Shown: in pieces, positions 9,042 through 17,203 of the stretch
How positions within the stretch are numbered: position 1 is the stretch's first letter
Layout: each line of letters opens with the position of its first letter
Assembly: GCA_905235495.1 (NCBI GenBank)
Contig: CAJOMK010000017.1
Location: 1 to 36,078, forward strand
Source: an uncultured Methanobrevibacter sp.
Lineage (GTDB): Archaea; Methanobacteriota; Methanobacteria; Methanobacteriales; Methanobacteriaceae
Length of the DNA: 36,078 bases
Direction: 5' to 3'
Notes under the pieces: model-generated
Seen by the model: the letters and a program-made list of their open reading frames with translations, nothing else
Told to the model about the DNA's origin: nothing
The model's database searches: none
Translations under genes and position numbers: made by a program

Positions 9042-10316
9042 CTATGATTCTATTTCTTTTTTACTATTAAAAGCATCCAAATCTAGGGATTTAGTTTTAA
9101 ATACAACAATAATGGTACAAATTGCATCTCCTGTTACATTCACCGCAGTTCTCGCCATATCTATTATATAATCTATTCCCATTATAATACCTATTGCATC
9201 TGTTGGCAAACCTACTGATGTGAATACCATATTTAAGGTAATCACTCCTACAGATGGTACTCCTGCACTTCCAATAGATGCCATTACCGCAGTAAATATC
9301 ACTGTTATCAATGCACTCAGCCCTAAATCCATGCCATAAGCCTGTGATGCAAACATTACAGCAACACCTTGCATAATTGCTGTTCCATCCATATTAATGG
9401 TAGCTCCTAATGGTATTGTAAATGATGAAACATCTCTGGATACTCCAAGTTCAGTTAATTTTTCCAAATTTAATGGAATTGTCGCATTTGAGGATGAGGA
9501 TGAAAATGCAAACAGCATTACGGATAAGAATTTCCTAAAGAATTTTATCGGATTCAATCTGGTTAAAATCACAAGTAATGAAGGGTATACAATAAATGCT
9601 TGCACAGCCAAAGCCAAGAGAACACATAAAATGTATTTGCTTAGGGGTATCAACCCATCAAATCCTAATGTTGCAAATGTTTTAGCCATTAGACAGAAAA
9701 CCCCAATAGATGCAAATTTCATAACTATTCTGGTCATTTCTATCATAATGGTGTTCCCTTCGGAGAAAAGTTTATTTATAGTTTCGGTTTCATCATTTAA
9801 TTTAGCCAAAATTATACCTACAAGCACGCCAAAGATTATTACTGGTAACATATCCCCATTAGCCAATGAGTTAAGCGGATTTTCAGGAACCATACTTAAA
9901 ATGGTGTTGGTTATTGTTACATTAGTTGTAACATTTGATGCATCTGCAAGACCCACCATATTCAATCCGATTCCAGGTTGGATGATTTTTGCTATTATAA
10001 GAGCAATGGTAATAGCCAATACAGTGGTTAAAAGGTAAATGAGTATTGCTCTTCCACCAATTGCACCTATCTTCCTAGTGTCTGAAATGGATGTGACTCC
10101 TACAATGATTGAACAGAAAACAAGTGGGACAACCAGCATTTTCATTAATTTGATAAATAGGTTTCCTCCTAAATAGAAAACATTATCAATTAGTATTATG
10201 TCCTTGATGAAAGGATTAGTTACATAGAAATTCAATATTAAACCTACTATCAAACCTAATACCATTGAGATCAATATCCAATTGCCTAAGTTGATCTTCT
10301 TTAGTTTAGTTAACAT
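9042..10316 (-). CDS. Dicarboxylate/amino acid:cation symporter (DAACS family)
   Basis: This 424-residue integral membrane protein belongs to the glutamate/dicarboxylate symporter family (GltP, GltT, DctA), which imports acidic amino acids or C4-dicarboxylates with sodium or protons. The hairpin-1 serine motif (FSSSSSNATIP) and the TM7 motif INMDGTAIMQ, which help bind substrate and cation, are both present, and about eight hydrophobic segments fit the fold. Motifs alone do not separate glutamate from dicarboxylate use. I choose ATG 10316, with GGGG eight to eleven bases upstream, over an in-frame TTG at 10340. Immediately upstream lies a 49-bp tandem duplication. The gene has its own terminator and stands alone. 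Confidence 0.9.
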   Translation of the reverse strand: MLTKLKKINLGNWILISMVLGLIVGLILNFYVTNPFIKDIILIDNVFYLGGNLFIKLMKMLVVPLVFCSIIVGVTSISDTRKIGAIGGRAILIYLLTTVLAITIALIIAKIIQPGIGLNMVGLADASNVTTNVTITNTILSMVPENPLNSLANGDMLPVIIFGVLVGIILAKLNDETETINKLFSEGNTIMIEMTRIVMKFASIGVFCLMAKTFATLGFDGLIPLSKYILCVLLALAVQAFIVYPSLLVILTRLNPIKFFRKFLSVMLFAFSSSSSNATIPLNLEKLTELGVSRDVSSFTIPLGATINMDGTAIMQGVAVMFASQAYGMDLGLSALITVIFTAVMASIGSAGVPSVGVITLNMVFTSVGLPTDAIGIIMGIDYIIDMARTAVNVTGDAICTIIVVFKTKSLDLDAFNSKKEIES

Positions 10317-10331
10317 TTTTTTCCCCAAATT

Positions 10332-10429
10332 TTTTGTCAATGTATTATTTATTGTTCAAATAATTTAAGTTTTAATAAATTTTTGTCAATGTATTATTTA
10401 TTGTTCAAATAATTTATGTTTTAATAAAT
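10332..10429. repeat. Two tandem 49-bp copies upstream of the symporter
   Basis: Positions 10332-10380 and 10381-10429 are identical except for one base (A10368 versus T10417). The unit starts TTTTGTCAATGTATTATTTA. It ends 15 bp before the symporter ATG, within the expected promoter and leader, so the duplication doubles whatever control sequence sits there. Confidence 0.9.
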
Positions 10430-10619
10430 TTTTTTAAAGGATTGATAAACTATTTGGTGAATTGAAAAAAAATGTTTTTATTATAAGAAATAGATAAAAA
10501 TAGTGATTTTTAAAAAATAATCTTTTGAAAAATCAGGGTATTTTAATAATCAATTCATTGAAAAAGAATCATCCTAAGAAAAAATTAAAAAAAAAGAAAA
10601 AAAGAGAAAAATAGAAGAT

Positions 10620-11051
10620 TTATATTTCATCTAAATCTTCTTTGCTTAATAAAGTTGCACCAGCATCATTCAATGCTTTTACGCCTGCTTCATAATCTTC
10701 GATTTTGAAAACAACAATAGCTTCATCAACTTTAGTACTTACAAATGCATAAAGGTATTCAACATTGATGTTTTCTTTTTCAAGAATTTCAAGAAATGTG
10801 TTGAGACCGTTAGGTTCGTCTTTTACTCCTACGACAATCACATCTGTTTCTTTGACAGTGAACTTTTCAGCTTTCAATGCTTCTATTGCACCTTCATTGT
10901 CTGAAACGATTAATCTTAAGATTCCATATTTGGAACTGTCTGCAATGGAAAGCGCTCTAATGTTTACGCCTTTTTGGGATATTGTATTAACAGCTTTTTT
11001 TAGTTTTCCTTCTTTGTTTTCAAGAAATACGGAAAGTTGTTTTACATTCAT
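10620..11051 (-). CDS. Tandem ACT-domain amino-acid-binding protein
   Basis: The 143-residue protein consists of two ACT domains (about residues 1-70 and 71-143). The first begins VKQLSVFLENKEGKL and the second follows VVGVKDEPNGLNTFLEIL. ACT domains bind amino acids and regulate partner enzymes. There is no catalytic domain, so it is probably a stand-alone sensor. It begins 22 bp after paaK on the same strand. This pair recurs in archaea and bacteria, which suggests aromatic amino acid sensing tied to the aryl-CoA ligase. The start is preceded by GAGATGATACT. The effector is not readable from sequence. Confidence 0.88.
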   Translation of the reverse strand: MNVKQLSVFLENKEGKLKKAVNTISQKGVNIRALSIADSSKYGILRLIVSDNEGAIEALKAEKFTVKETDVIVVGVKDEPNGLNTFLEILEKENINVEYLYAFVSTKVDEAIVVFKIEDYEAGVKALNDAGATLLSKEDLDEI

Positions 11052-11073
11052 AGTATCATCTCATAATCATTAT

Positions 11074-12375
11074 CTAATCAAAGTTTCTTTCGTCAATCAC
11101 TCTAATAGCTTTTCCTTCACTTCTTGGCAAGGATTCAGGTTCAACAAGGGTCACGTCTACGCCAATTCCAATTGCACTTTGAATCTTTCTAGCTACTTTC
11201 CTTTCAAATTCATCTATCTTTTTCATTTCATCAGAAAATACCTCAGGTGAAGTTTCTACTTTTATTTCAATCTCATCAAGGGTATTAGGTCTTGATACAT
11301 GTATTTGGTAGTTTGCTGTTAAGCCTTCAACCTGTAGAATAGCTTCTTCAATTTGGTATGGGTAAACCATAACTCCTTTGATTTTTAACATGTCGTCACT
11401 TCTACCGGTAATCCTATCCATTCTTACGGTAGTTCTTCCACAAGGACATTCATCTCTTTTAAGAGCAGTTATGTCTTTAGTTCTGAATCTGATGACTGGC
11501 ATTCCTTCCCTTGTAAGGTTAGTCAATACCAATTCTCCTTTTTCATCGTCTCCTAAAACTTCTCCAGTTTCAGAGTTGATGATTTCAGGATAGAAGTGGT
11601 CTTCTTGAATATGTAAACCTGTTTGATATTTACATTCGGTGGACACTCCAGGTCCCATTAATTCAGTAAGTCCATAAATATTGTGTGCGGTGATTCCTAA
11701 TTTTTCTTCTAAGCTGTTTCTCATTTCTTCAGTCCACATTTCGGCTCCGAAGAGTCCTCCTTTTAAGCTGATGTCATCTGCGCTGTATCCTTGTTTTTCA
11801 AGGGATTCAGCTATATACATTGCATATGATGGAGTGCAGGTGAGAATATCGCTTTGGAAATCTTCCATAATCTTCAATTGTCTTGCAGTATTTCCAGAGG
11901 ACATTGGTATTACAGTTGCTCCCATATGTTTTGCACCGTGGTCAATTCCGAATCCTCCAGTAAATAATCCGTATCCGTATGAATTTTGGATCTTTGAGTT
12001 TTTGTCTCCACCAGCCATTGCAATTGCTCTTGCAGTACATTCTCCCCAAATATCTATATCCTTTTGAGTATATCCTGATACAACAGGAGTTCCTGTAGTT
12101 CCAGATGTACTGTGGATTTCTATGATTTCTTCCTCTGGAACTGCGAAAAGTCCAAAAGGATAAGCTTGTCTTAAATCATCTTTAGTTGTAAATGGGATTT
12201 TTTTGACGTCATCAAGAGTCTTTAAATCATCTGGATGAAATCCTGCATCATCAAACTTCTTCTTGTAGAATGGTACGTTTTCATAAACTCTCTTTACTTG
12301 TTCTTGAAGTAGGGCAAGTTGCATTTCTTCTCTTTCTTCCTTGTCCATACATTCTGCTTCTTGATTCCAAATCAT
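11074..12375 (-). CDS. paaK: Phenylacetate-CoA ligase family enzyme
   Basis: The 433-residue adenylate-forming enzyme activates an aryl acid such as phenylacetate or indoleacetate to its CoA thioester with ATP. The P-loop-like motif HSTSGTTGTP is near residue 89, YGLTELMGPGVSTEC is near residue 237, and the C-terminal swinging domain has MLKIKGVMVYPYQIEEAIL. All are typical of the PaaK branch. A cysteine cluster ECPCGRTT sits at the hinge, also usual for the family. In methanogens this enzyme is thought to work with indolepyruvate:ferredoxin oxidoreductase, salvaging aryl acids for aromatic amino acid synthesis. The start has TGGAGAAATT in front. It is co-oriented with the ACT protein 22 bp downstream, probably one transcript. 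Confidence 0.92.
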   Translation of the reverse strand: MIWNQEAECMDKEEREEMQLALLQEQVKRVYENVPFYKKKFDDAGFHPDDLKTLDDVKKIPFTTKDDLRQAYPFGLFAVPEEEIIEIHSTSGTTGTPVVSGYTQKDIDIWGECTARAIAMAGGDKNSKIQNSYGYGLFTGGFGIDHGAKHMGATVIPMSSGNTARQLKIMEDFQSDILTCTPSYAMYIAESLEKQGYSADDISLKGGLFGAEMWTEEMRNSLEEKLGITAHNIYGLTELMGPGVSTECKYQTGLHIQEDHFYPEIINSETGEVLGDDEKGELVLTNLTREGMPVIRFRTKDITALKRDECPCGRTTVRMDRITGRSDDMLKIKGVMVYPYQIEEAILQVEGLTANYQIHVSRPNTLDEIEIKVETSPEVFSDEMKKIDEFERKVARKIQSAIGIGVDVTLVEPESLPRSEGKAIRVIDERNFD

Positions 12376-12847
12376 ATAATTTCTCCATGATTTTTTAATA
12401 ATGCTTTTGAGCCATATAGTTAAATTTTAATAATTAGTAACAGTATATGATTTATTTCTAATCATTAATAAATATGTTATTCTAAAAAAATCTTTTAATT
12501 GTCTAAATTGTATATTTTTTGTACATTTGTGGAATTTTGTTTTTTATTTTTTAATTAATTCCTTTTTATTTATTCATTAACCATATTAATACTTAATTAA
12601 GTTTTTTATTAAATTATTTCAATTCTAAAAAAATTTATATATAATTTTATTTAAAAATTAAAGTGAAAATGATTGTATTTAATATAGCTAATATTTTGCT
12701 AATATGTTCTAAAAATGAAAAAATTTTGTCAGATTATTTAATAAGTTATAATTTTAAGCAAGATTTTTTTTTTGGATTGTGTGATTTAGAATAAAATTTT
12801 TATTTAAAATCATTTTTTAATATTAATTTTAGTTTAGAGGTCTTTAA
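12376..12847. promoter_or_regulatory. Divergent promoter region, no gene
   Basis: This 472-bp AT-rich stretch lies between paaK (minus) and the sodium:solute symporter (plus). It contains a good TATA-like box, TTTATATATAA, from 12634. If that box serves the plus strand it would give a leader of about 185 bases. I see no convincing open frame, RNA gene or long inverted repeat in it. Confidence 0.5.
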
Positions 12848-14500
12848 ATGGATTATTTTTTACTAGAGATTGTTTTTATTATTTACTTCCTTATGGTAGG
12901 TTACGTAGGTTACTTAGCATGGAAAAGAACCAATTCCTCTGAAGACTTCATGGTTGCAGGTAGAAATACTCACCCTTACATCATGGCATTGAGTTATGGT
13001 GCTACATTCATTTCAACAGCAGCTATTGTGGGTTTTGGAGGAGTTGCAGGTAAATATGGTATGGGAATACTATGGCTTTCATTCTTGAATATTCTCGTTG
13101 GAATATTCATTGCATTCGTATTCTTCGGTAAAAGAACTCGTAAAATAGGTAAAAATCTTGGTTCACTTACATTCCCTGAGTTTTTAGGCCGTAGATTTGA
13201 TAGTAAATTCCTACAATTTTTCAGTGGAGTTTTAATCTTCTGTGCTATGTCGATCTATGCGGCAGTAGTGCTTATCGGTGTAGCAAGATTTATGGAATCT
13301 TCCTTAATGTTGAATTTCAATGTAGCTCTTTTAGTTCTTGCAATTGTAATTTGCGGCTACGTGCTTTTCGGTGGATTAAAAGGGGTTATGTATACTGATG
13401 CATTGCAAGGAAGTATCATGTTTATTGGGATGTTGATTTTACTTGTATTCATTTACTGGGTATTAGGTGGTGTAACTGAAGCGAACACCGCTTTAACCAA
13501 TATGGCACATTTATATCCTCCAGATGCTCTGGCTGAAGGAGGTACCGGTTGGACAAGTTTCCCTAAATTTCCAAGTCCGTTCTGGTGGTCACTTGTAACC
13601 ACTACCATTATGGGAGTGGGTATCGGTGCATTGGCTCAACCTCAGCTTGCAGTAAGATTCATGACAGTAAAATCTGACAAAGAAGTGCACAGATCACTTT
13701 TAATCGGTTCTATATTCATCTTTGTAATGACTGGAAGTGCTTATGTTGTAGGATCATTAAGTAATGTTTACTTCTATCAGAACTTTGGGCAGATAGCTAT
13801 TGATTTTGTTGGAGGAAACATGGACTCAATCATTCCAACATTCATTTCAACTGCACTTCCTGAATGGTTTGTATATATCTTCTTGCTTTCACTTCTTGCA
13901 GCGGCTATGTCTACATTATCCTCACAGTATCACACTCAAGGTACTGCATTAGGACACGATATTGCAGATGCATTTAAGTATAGGGGGAATACTGAAGGAT
14001 TCACTGATGAGGAACTTAAAACAAGTGCTACAACTAGAGAAACTAAAATTGGATTTATTTCCATAAGTCAATTAGGTATTTTGATTGCCGTAGTATTATC
14101 ATTGATTATAGGTTTATCATTACCTGGAAGTATTGTTGCATTAGGTACCTCCTTATTTATGGGATTATGTGCAGCAGCATTTTTGCCGGTTTACTGTGCT
14201 GCTTTATTCTGGAAAAGAGCTACAAAACAAGGAGTTCTTGCAGGATTCTTCGCAGGAACTTTAGCAAGCTTGTTCTTGCTTGTATTCGTATTCAAGAAAA
14301 CTGCAATAGGATTAGGTATTTGTAAATTTATTTTCGGTGTAGATATGTTAATAAATACTATGCCATGGTATAACATTGACGTAATGATATTTGCAATCCC
14401 AGTTTCTGCAATAGTTTTAATAGTTGTAAGTTTATTAACACAACCTATGGATGAGAAAATTCTTAACAGGTCTTTCAAAGAACCTGATGGTGGTAAATAG
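12848..14500 (+). CDS. Sodium:solute symporter (SSS family)
   Basis: The 550-residue protein has about 13 hydrophobic segments. Typical SSS features include SSEDFMVAGRNTHPYIMALSYG after helix 1, FISTAAIVGFGG in helix 2, LFGGLKGVMYTDALQG in the middle, and SLLAAAMSTLSSQYHTQGTAL in the region that holds sodium ligands. It resembles the pantothenate/proline/acetate branch, but the substrate cannot be read from sequence. The start is preceded by TAGAGGTCTTTAA. A 37-residue membrane protein follows after only eight bases, a pairing known for archaeal SSS symporters. Length and topology are normal and the frame is intact. Confidence 0.92.
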   Translation: MDYFLLEIVFIIYFLMVGYVGYLAWKRTNSSEDFMVAGRNTHPYIMALSYGATFISTAAIVGFGGVAGKYGMGILWLSFLNILVGIFIAFVFFGKRTRKIGKNLGSLTFPEFLGRRFDSKFLQFFSGVLIFCAMSIYAAVVLIGVARFMESSLMLNFNVALLVLAIVICGYVLFGGLKGVMYTDALQGSIMFIGMLILLVFIYWVLGGVTEANTALTNMAHLYPPDALAEGGTGWTSFPKFPSPFWWSLVTTTIMGVGIGALAQPQLAVRFMTVKSDKEVHRSLLIGSIFIFVMTGSAYVVGSLSNVYFYQNFGQIAIDFVGGNMDSIIPTFISTALPEWFVYIFLLSLLAAAMSTLSSQYHTQGTALGHDIADAFKYRGNTEGFTDEELKTSATTRETKIGFISISQLGILIAVVLSLIIGLSLPGSIVALGTSLFMGLCAAAFLPVYCAALFWKRATKQGVLAGFFAGTLASLFLLVFVFKKTAIGLGICKFIFGVDMLINTMPWYNIDVMIFAIPVSAIVLIVVSLLTQPMDEKILNRSFKEPDGGK

Positions 14501-14508
14501 GTGATATC

Positions 14509-14622
14509 ATGATGATTTTAGGAATAGAAGATCCATGGATTTGGAGTGTATACATTCTTATGATTGCAATAACTCTTATTTGTGTTATTTATGGTGGAGT
14601 CAATTGGAATAAAGGAGATTAA
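14509..14622 (+). CDS. Small membrane partner of the sodium symporter (37 aa)
   Basis: Eight bases after the symporter stop, GGTGATATC leads to an ATG at 14509. The 37-residue product reads MMILGIEDPWIW, then a hydrophobic helix (SVYILMIAITLICVIYGGV) and a short tail NWNKGD. I recall such one-helix proteins, with a DPW motif before the helix and NW after it, being annotated as symporter small accessory proteins next to SSS transporters in archaea. A role in assembly or gating is inference. Translation is probably coupled to the symporter. Starting at the second ATG (14512) would remove one residue. Confidence 0.8.
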   Translation: MMILGIEDPWIWSVYILMIAITLICVIYGGVNWNKGD

Positions 14623-14640
14623 TCTCTTTTATTTTTCTCT
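14611..14640 (+). terminator. Terminator after the symporter pair
   Basis: AAAGGAGATT pairs with AATCTCTTTT (one G-T pair) over the end of the small gene, followed by T-runs. From 14630 to about 14770 the sequence is T-rich low-complexity, with units like TTTTATTCTATTTT, and no gene is seen up to 14942. Confidence 0.5.
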
Positions 14641-14942
14641 TTTTTTATTTATTTCTCTATTTTATTCTATTTTTATCCTATTTTTTCCTATTTTTATTCT
14701 ATTTTATTCTTTTTATTCTTTTTAATTTTTTAATCTATTTTATCTATTTATCTTCTTTTTCGTTTTGTTATAATTTTCTAAAAGTTTTTCCTCTTTAAAA
14801 TTCTTATTTTAAAATTTTTACAAAATATTTATTAATTGATTTAAATAAAAAGAATATTAATTAATTATAAAATCTTATTAAAGAGAATGGAATTGATAAA
14901 ATAATTAAGTAATACTCTAAGATTATTTAGGTGATGTTATTT

Positions 14943-15227
14943 ATGAGAATAGTTAAAGAGTTAGTTGGTAAAGAAGTGTTAGGCAATGATGTAATGATTA
15001 TGGGTAAAGTTGTAGATGTTGATTTTGATTTCGATGAAGAAAAGGTTGAATCCATAATTGTCAGCAAAGGAGGAATTCAAGAAACTTTAAACATCAGCAA
15101 AAGTGCATTGGTAATTCCTTTGGATATGGTTCATAAAATTGGTGATAAGATAATCTTAAAAGATGCCTTTGATAAAGATTTCTCTCAATTGGAAGAGGAA
15201 ATTGAAGATTTAAAAAGCAGATTATAA
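14943..15227 (+). CDS. PRC-barrel domain protein
   Basis: I start at ATG 14943, behind GGTGATGTTATTT. In-frame GTG 14931 lies inside that ribosome site. The 94-residue product is a single PRC-barrel, a small beta-barrel also found in photosynthetic reaction centres and RimM. MRIVKELVGKEVLG opens the barrel, VVDVDFDFDEEKVESIIV forms its core strands, and VIPLDMVHKIGDKIIL ends it, followed by an acidic helix LEEEIEDLKSRL. Archaeal stand-alone PRC-barrels are abundant, and some have been linked to RNA-related complexes or cell division. No specific role is shown here. It lies 42 bp before pyrE on the same strand, so they are probably co-transcribed. Confidence 0.88.
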   Translation: MRIVKELVGKEVLGNDVMIMGKVVDVDFDFDEEKVESIIVSKGGIQETLNISKSALVIPLDMVHKIGDKIILKDAFDKDFSQLEEEIEDLKSRL

Positions 15228-15269
15228 TTTTTTAACAAATAATGTATAATCTATAAATGGTTTGATAAA

Positions 15270-15794
15270 ATGGTTTCAAAAGAATATCTTATAGAAATAT
15301 TGAAAGAGAATAAAGTATTTGAAGAAGGTGAATTCACACTTGCTTCAGGTAAAAAAAGTAATTATTATGTTAACATGAAAAGAGCTATTACAGAACCTGA
15401 AATATTATCTACAATAGCTCAATTAATCACTGAAAAAATTGATGATGACATTGACAAGATTGCAGGCCCTGCTTTAGGTGCTGTTCCTATCGCAACTGCA
15501 GTTTCACTTGAATCAAATAAGCCTATCCTTATGATTAGAAAGGAGAAAAAAGGTTACGGAACTTCCAATTTGATTGAAGGAAATTTGATTGAAGGGGATA
15601 ATGTAATTCTTGTTGAAGATGTTACAACAACTGGCGGTTCACTATTAAAAGCAATTAATGCAATAGTTGATAATGGTGGAGTAGTTAAAAAAGCATTTGT
15701 TGTTGTGGACAGAGAAGAAGGTGCAATGGAGACCTTCGCAAATGAAGGAATCACACTTGAACCTTTAATTTCCGTAAGCGAATTTTTTGAATAA
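15270..15794 (+). CDS. pyrE: Orotate phosphoribosyltransferase
   Basis: The 174-residue enzyme joins orotate to PRPP to give orotidine monophosphate in pyrimidine synthesis. It has the PRPP-binding loop VILVEDVTTTGGSLLKAI (about residues 111-128), the upstream KIAGPALGAVPIATAV segment, and the catalytic flexible loop IRKEKKGYGTSNLIEG. The N-terminus ENKVFEEGEFTLASGKKSNYYVNMK is typical. The loop region reads NLIEGNLIEGDN, a five-residue near-duplication (an AATTTGATTGAAGG repeat at DNA level) that may be a small local duplication. Length fits the short archaeal type. A hairpin terminator follows. Confidence 0.95.
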   Translation: MVSKEYLIEILKENKVFEEGEFTLASGKKSNYYVNMKRAITEPEILSTIAQLITEKIDDDIDKIAGPALGAVPIATAVSLESNKPILMIRKEKKGYGTSNLIEGNLIEGDNVILVEDVTTTGGSLLKAINAIVDNGGVVKKAFVVVDREEGAMETFANEGITLEPLISVSEFFE

Positions 15795-15824
15795 TTGATT
15801 TTAAAAAAGAATCTAAATTCCTTT

Positions 15825-15862
15825 AAGAAATAGTTAATCTATTTCTTGGATTTTTTTTTTAT
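15825..15862 (+). terminator. Terminator after pyrE
   Basis: AAGAAATAG (15825-15833) pairs perfectly with CTATTTCTT (15839-15847) around TTAAT, followed by GGA and a run of T. It separates pyrE from the convergent moaB. Confidence 0.75.
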
Positions 15863-15935
15863 TTTTATTAATTTATTTCCATTTTTTGTTAATTTTTCAT
15901 TTAATACAATTTTATTTCATTTTAATTATTATCTA

Positions 15936-16454
15936 TTATTTTGTTGCATGCTTTTTTAAATGACCTAATTCATCAATGATGATTCCTAAACCAGTTTTTA
16001 CAGCATTAGGGGATCCAGGCATTGCAAATATCATGGTTTTTCTATAGATTCCTGCAGTTGCTCTTGATAAAAGAGATCCTGCACCTAATTCCTCATATGA
16101 AATTGCTCTGAATATTTCTCCAAATCCTTTAATTTCCTTTTCAAAAAGAGGTTCAATTGTTTCAATGGTAATGTCTCTGGATTCAAGACCTGTTCCTCCA
16201 GTTGTAATGATGACTTCCACTCCAGAACCGATCATTTCTTCAATGGTGTTTCTTAAGGTGTCCATTTCATCAGGAATAATTGCATAAGCAGCCACATCGT
16301 ATTTTTTAGCTAATTCCTCTTTCAAGTATTTTCCTGACAAGTCTTTTTCTTCTCCTTCCTTATCATTTGAAAATCTGTCACTAAGTGTTATTACTCCGCA
16401 GGATACTTTTATGGGTGCTTTCTTTTTATGTAATTCCATTGTTTCACTTTTCAT
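15936..16454 (-). CDS. moaB: Molybdenum cofactor protein MoaB/MogA
   Basis: The 172-residue protein adenylylates molybdopterin before metal insertion, making the cofactor used by tungsten or molybdenum formylmethanofuran dehydrogenase and formate dehydrogenase in methanogens. The molybdopterin-binding motif TTGGTGLESRDITIE (near residues 85-99) and the C-terminal MPGSPNAVKTGLGIIIDELGHLKKH are clear. The N-terminal 15 residues before VSCGVITLSDR are an extra basic stretch. The start has GAGGTTATTTT upstream. It is convergent with pyrE and divergent from nob1. Confidence 0.93.
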   Translation of the reverse strand: MKSETMELHKKKAPIKVSCGVITLSDRFSNDKEGEEKDLSGKYLKEELAKKYDVAAYAIIPDEMDTLRNTIEEMIGSGVEVIITTGGTGLESRDITIETIEPLFEKEIKGFGEIFRAISYEELGAGSLLSRATAGIYRKTMIFAMPGSPNAVKTGLGIIIDELGHLKKHATK

Positions 16455-16617
16455 AAAATAACCTCATTTTTTCTAAATTATTTAAATAAATTTTTATTTA
16501 ATTTTTATTTTTCTTTGTTGTTTTAATATTAAACATACCTTTTATAAATATTTAATTTAAGGTATTACTCAAAATAATATCATTAAGTTTATTTATTTAA
16601 AATATAAATATATTTTT

Positions 16618-17127
16618 ATGAATGATTTATATTATGTCTTAGATGCTTCAGCATTTATAAATGGTTTTGAACCTAAAAGTCAATTTAATTTCACTGTTCC
16701 AGAAATAACTGATGAAGTTAAAGACTTAAAATCTAAGATATTATTGAATCAAGCAATTGAAGAAGGAAAAATTATAATTAAAGAGCCAAATCAAGAATTT
16801 GTTGATGAATTGGATGAAATCATTTCCAAATCTGGAGATGATTTGTGCTTGTCTTATGCAGATAAGAAATTATTGGCTTTGGTTTTAGAATTATTAAATG
16901 ATAAGAATACTGGTATTAAGGTTTTAACCGACGATTATTCAATGCAAAATGTTTTAAAGATACTGAATATTACTTATGACAGTATAATAACTGAAGGCAT
17001 TAAAGGAGTTTATAATTGGGTTAAGACTTGTGAAGGATGTAAAAAGGAATTTGATGCAGATTATCCTTTTGATGATTGTGAAATCTGCGGATCTAAAGTA
17101 TTCAAGAGAAGAATAAAAACATATTAA
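16618..17127 (+). CDS. nob1: rRNA maturation endonuclease Nob1
   Basis: The 169-residue protein has an N-terminal PIN nuclease domain (YVLDASAFINGF with the first metal-binding Asp, then LSYADKKLLALVLEL and VLTDDYSMQNVLK with later acidic ligands) and a C-terminal zinc ribbon. The ribbon cysteines are C138, C141, C154 and C157 (CEGC and CEIC). Nob1 trims the 3' end of 16S rRNA from its precursor. No ribosome site precedes the ATG, and TATA-like sequence (TTTATTTAAAATATAAAT) lies about 10-30 bases before it. Translation of a leaderless mRNA is therefore likely. It runs in the same direction as the broken gene at 17204. Confidence 0.93.
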   Translation: MNDLYYVLDASAFINGFEPKSQFNFTVPEITDEVKDLKSKILLNQAIEEGKIIIKEPNQEFVDELDEIISKSGDDLCLSYADKKLLALVLELLNDKNTGIKVLTDDYSMQNVLKILNITYDSIITEGIKGVYNWVKTCEGCKKEFDADYPFDDCEICGSKVFKRRIKTY

Positions 17128-17203
17128 AATAGGATTTTAATTGGGGAATGAATTTTTTAACCTATTTTGCTGTTAAATTATAATACTATATATGGTGTGG
17201 CAT

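Noticed and set aside
9397..10038. 213-codon plus-strand frame
   Set aside because: It is antisense to the symporter, whose family motifs are clear, and its own translation shows no domain.
10765..11250. 161-codon plus-strand frame
   Set aside because: It is antisense to the ACT and paaK genes and has no recognisable content.
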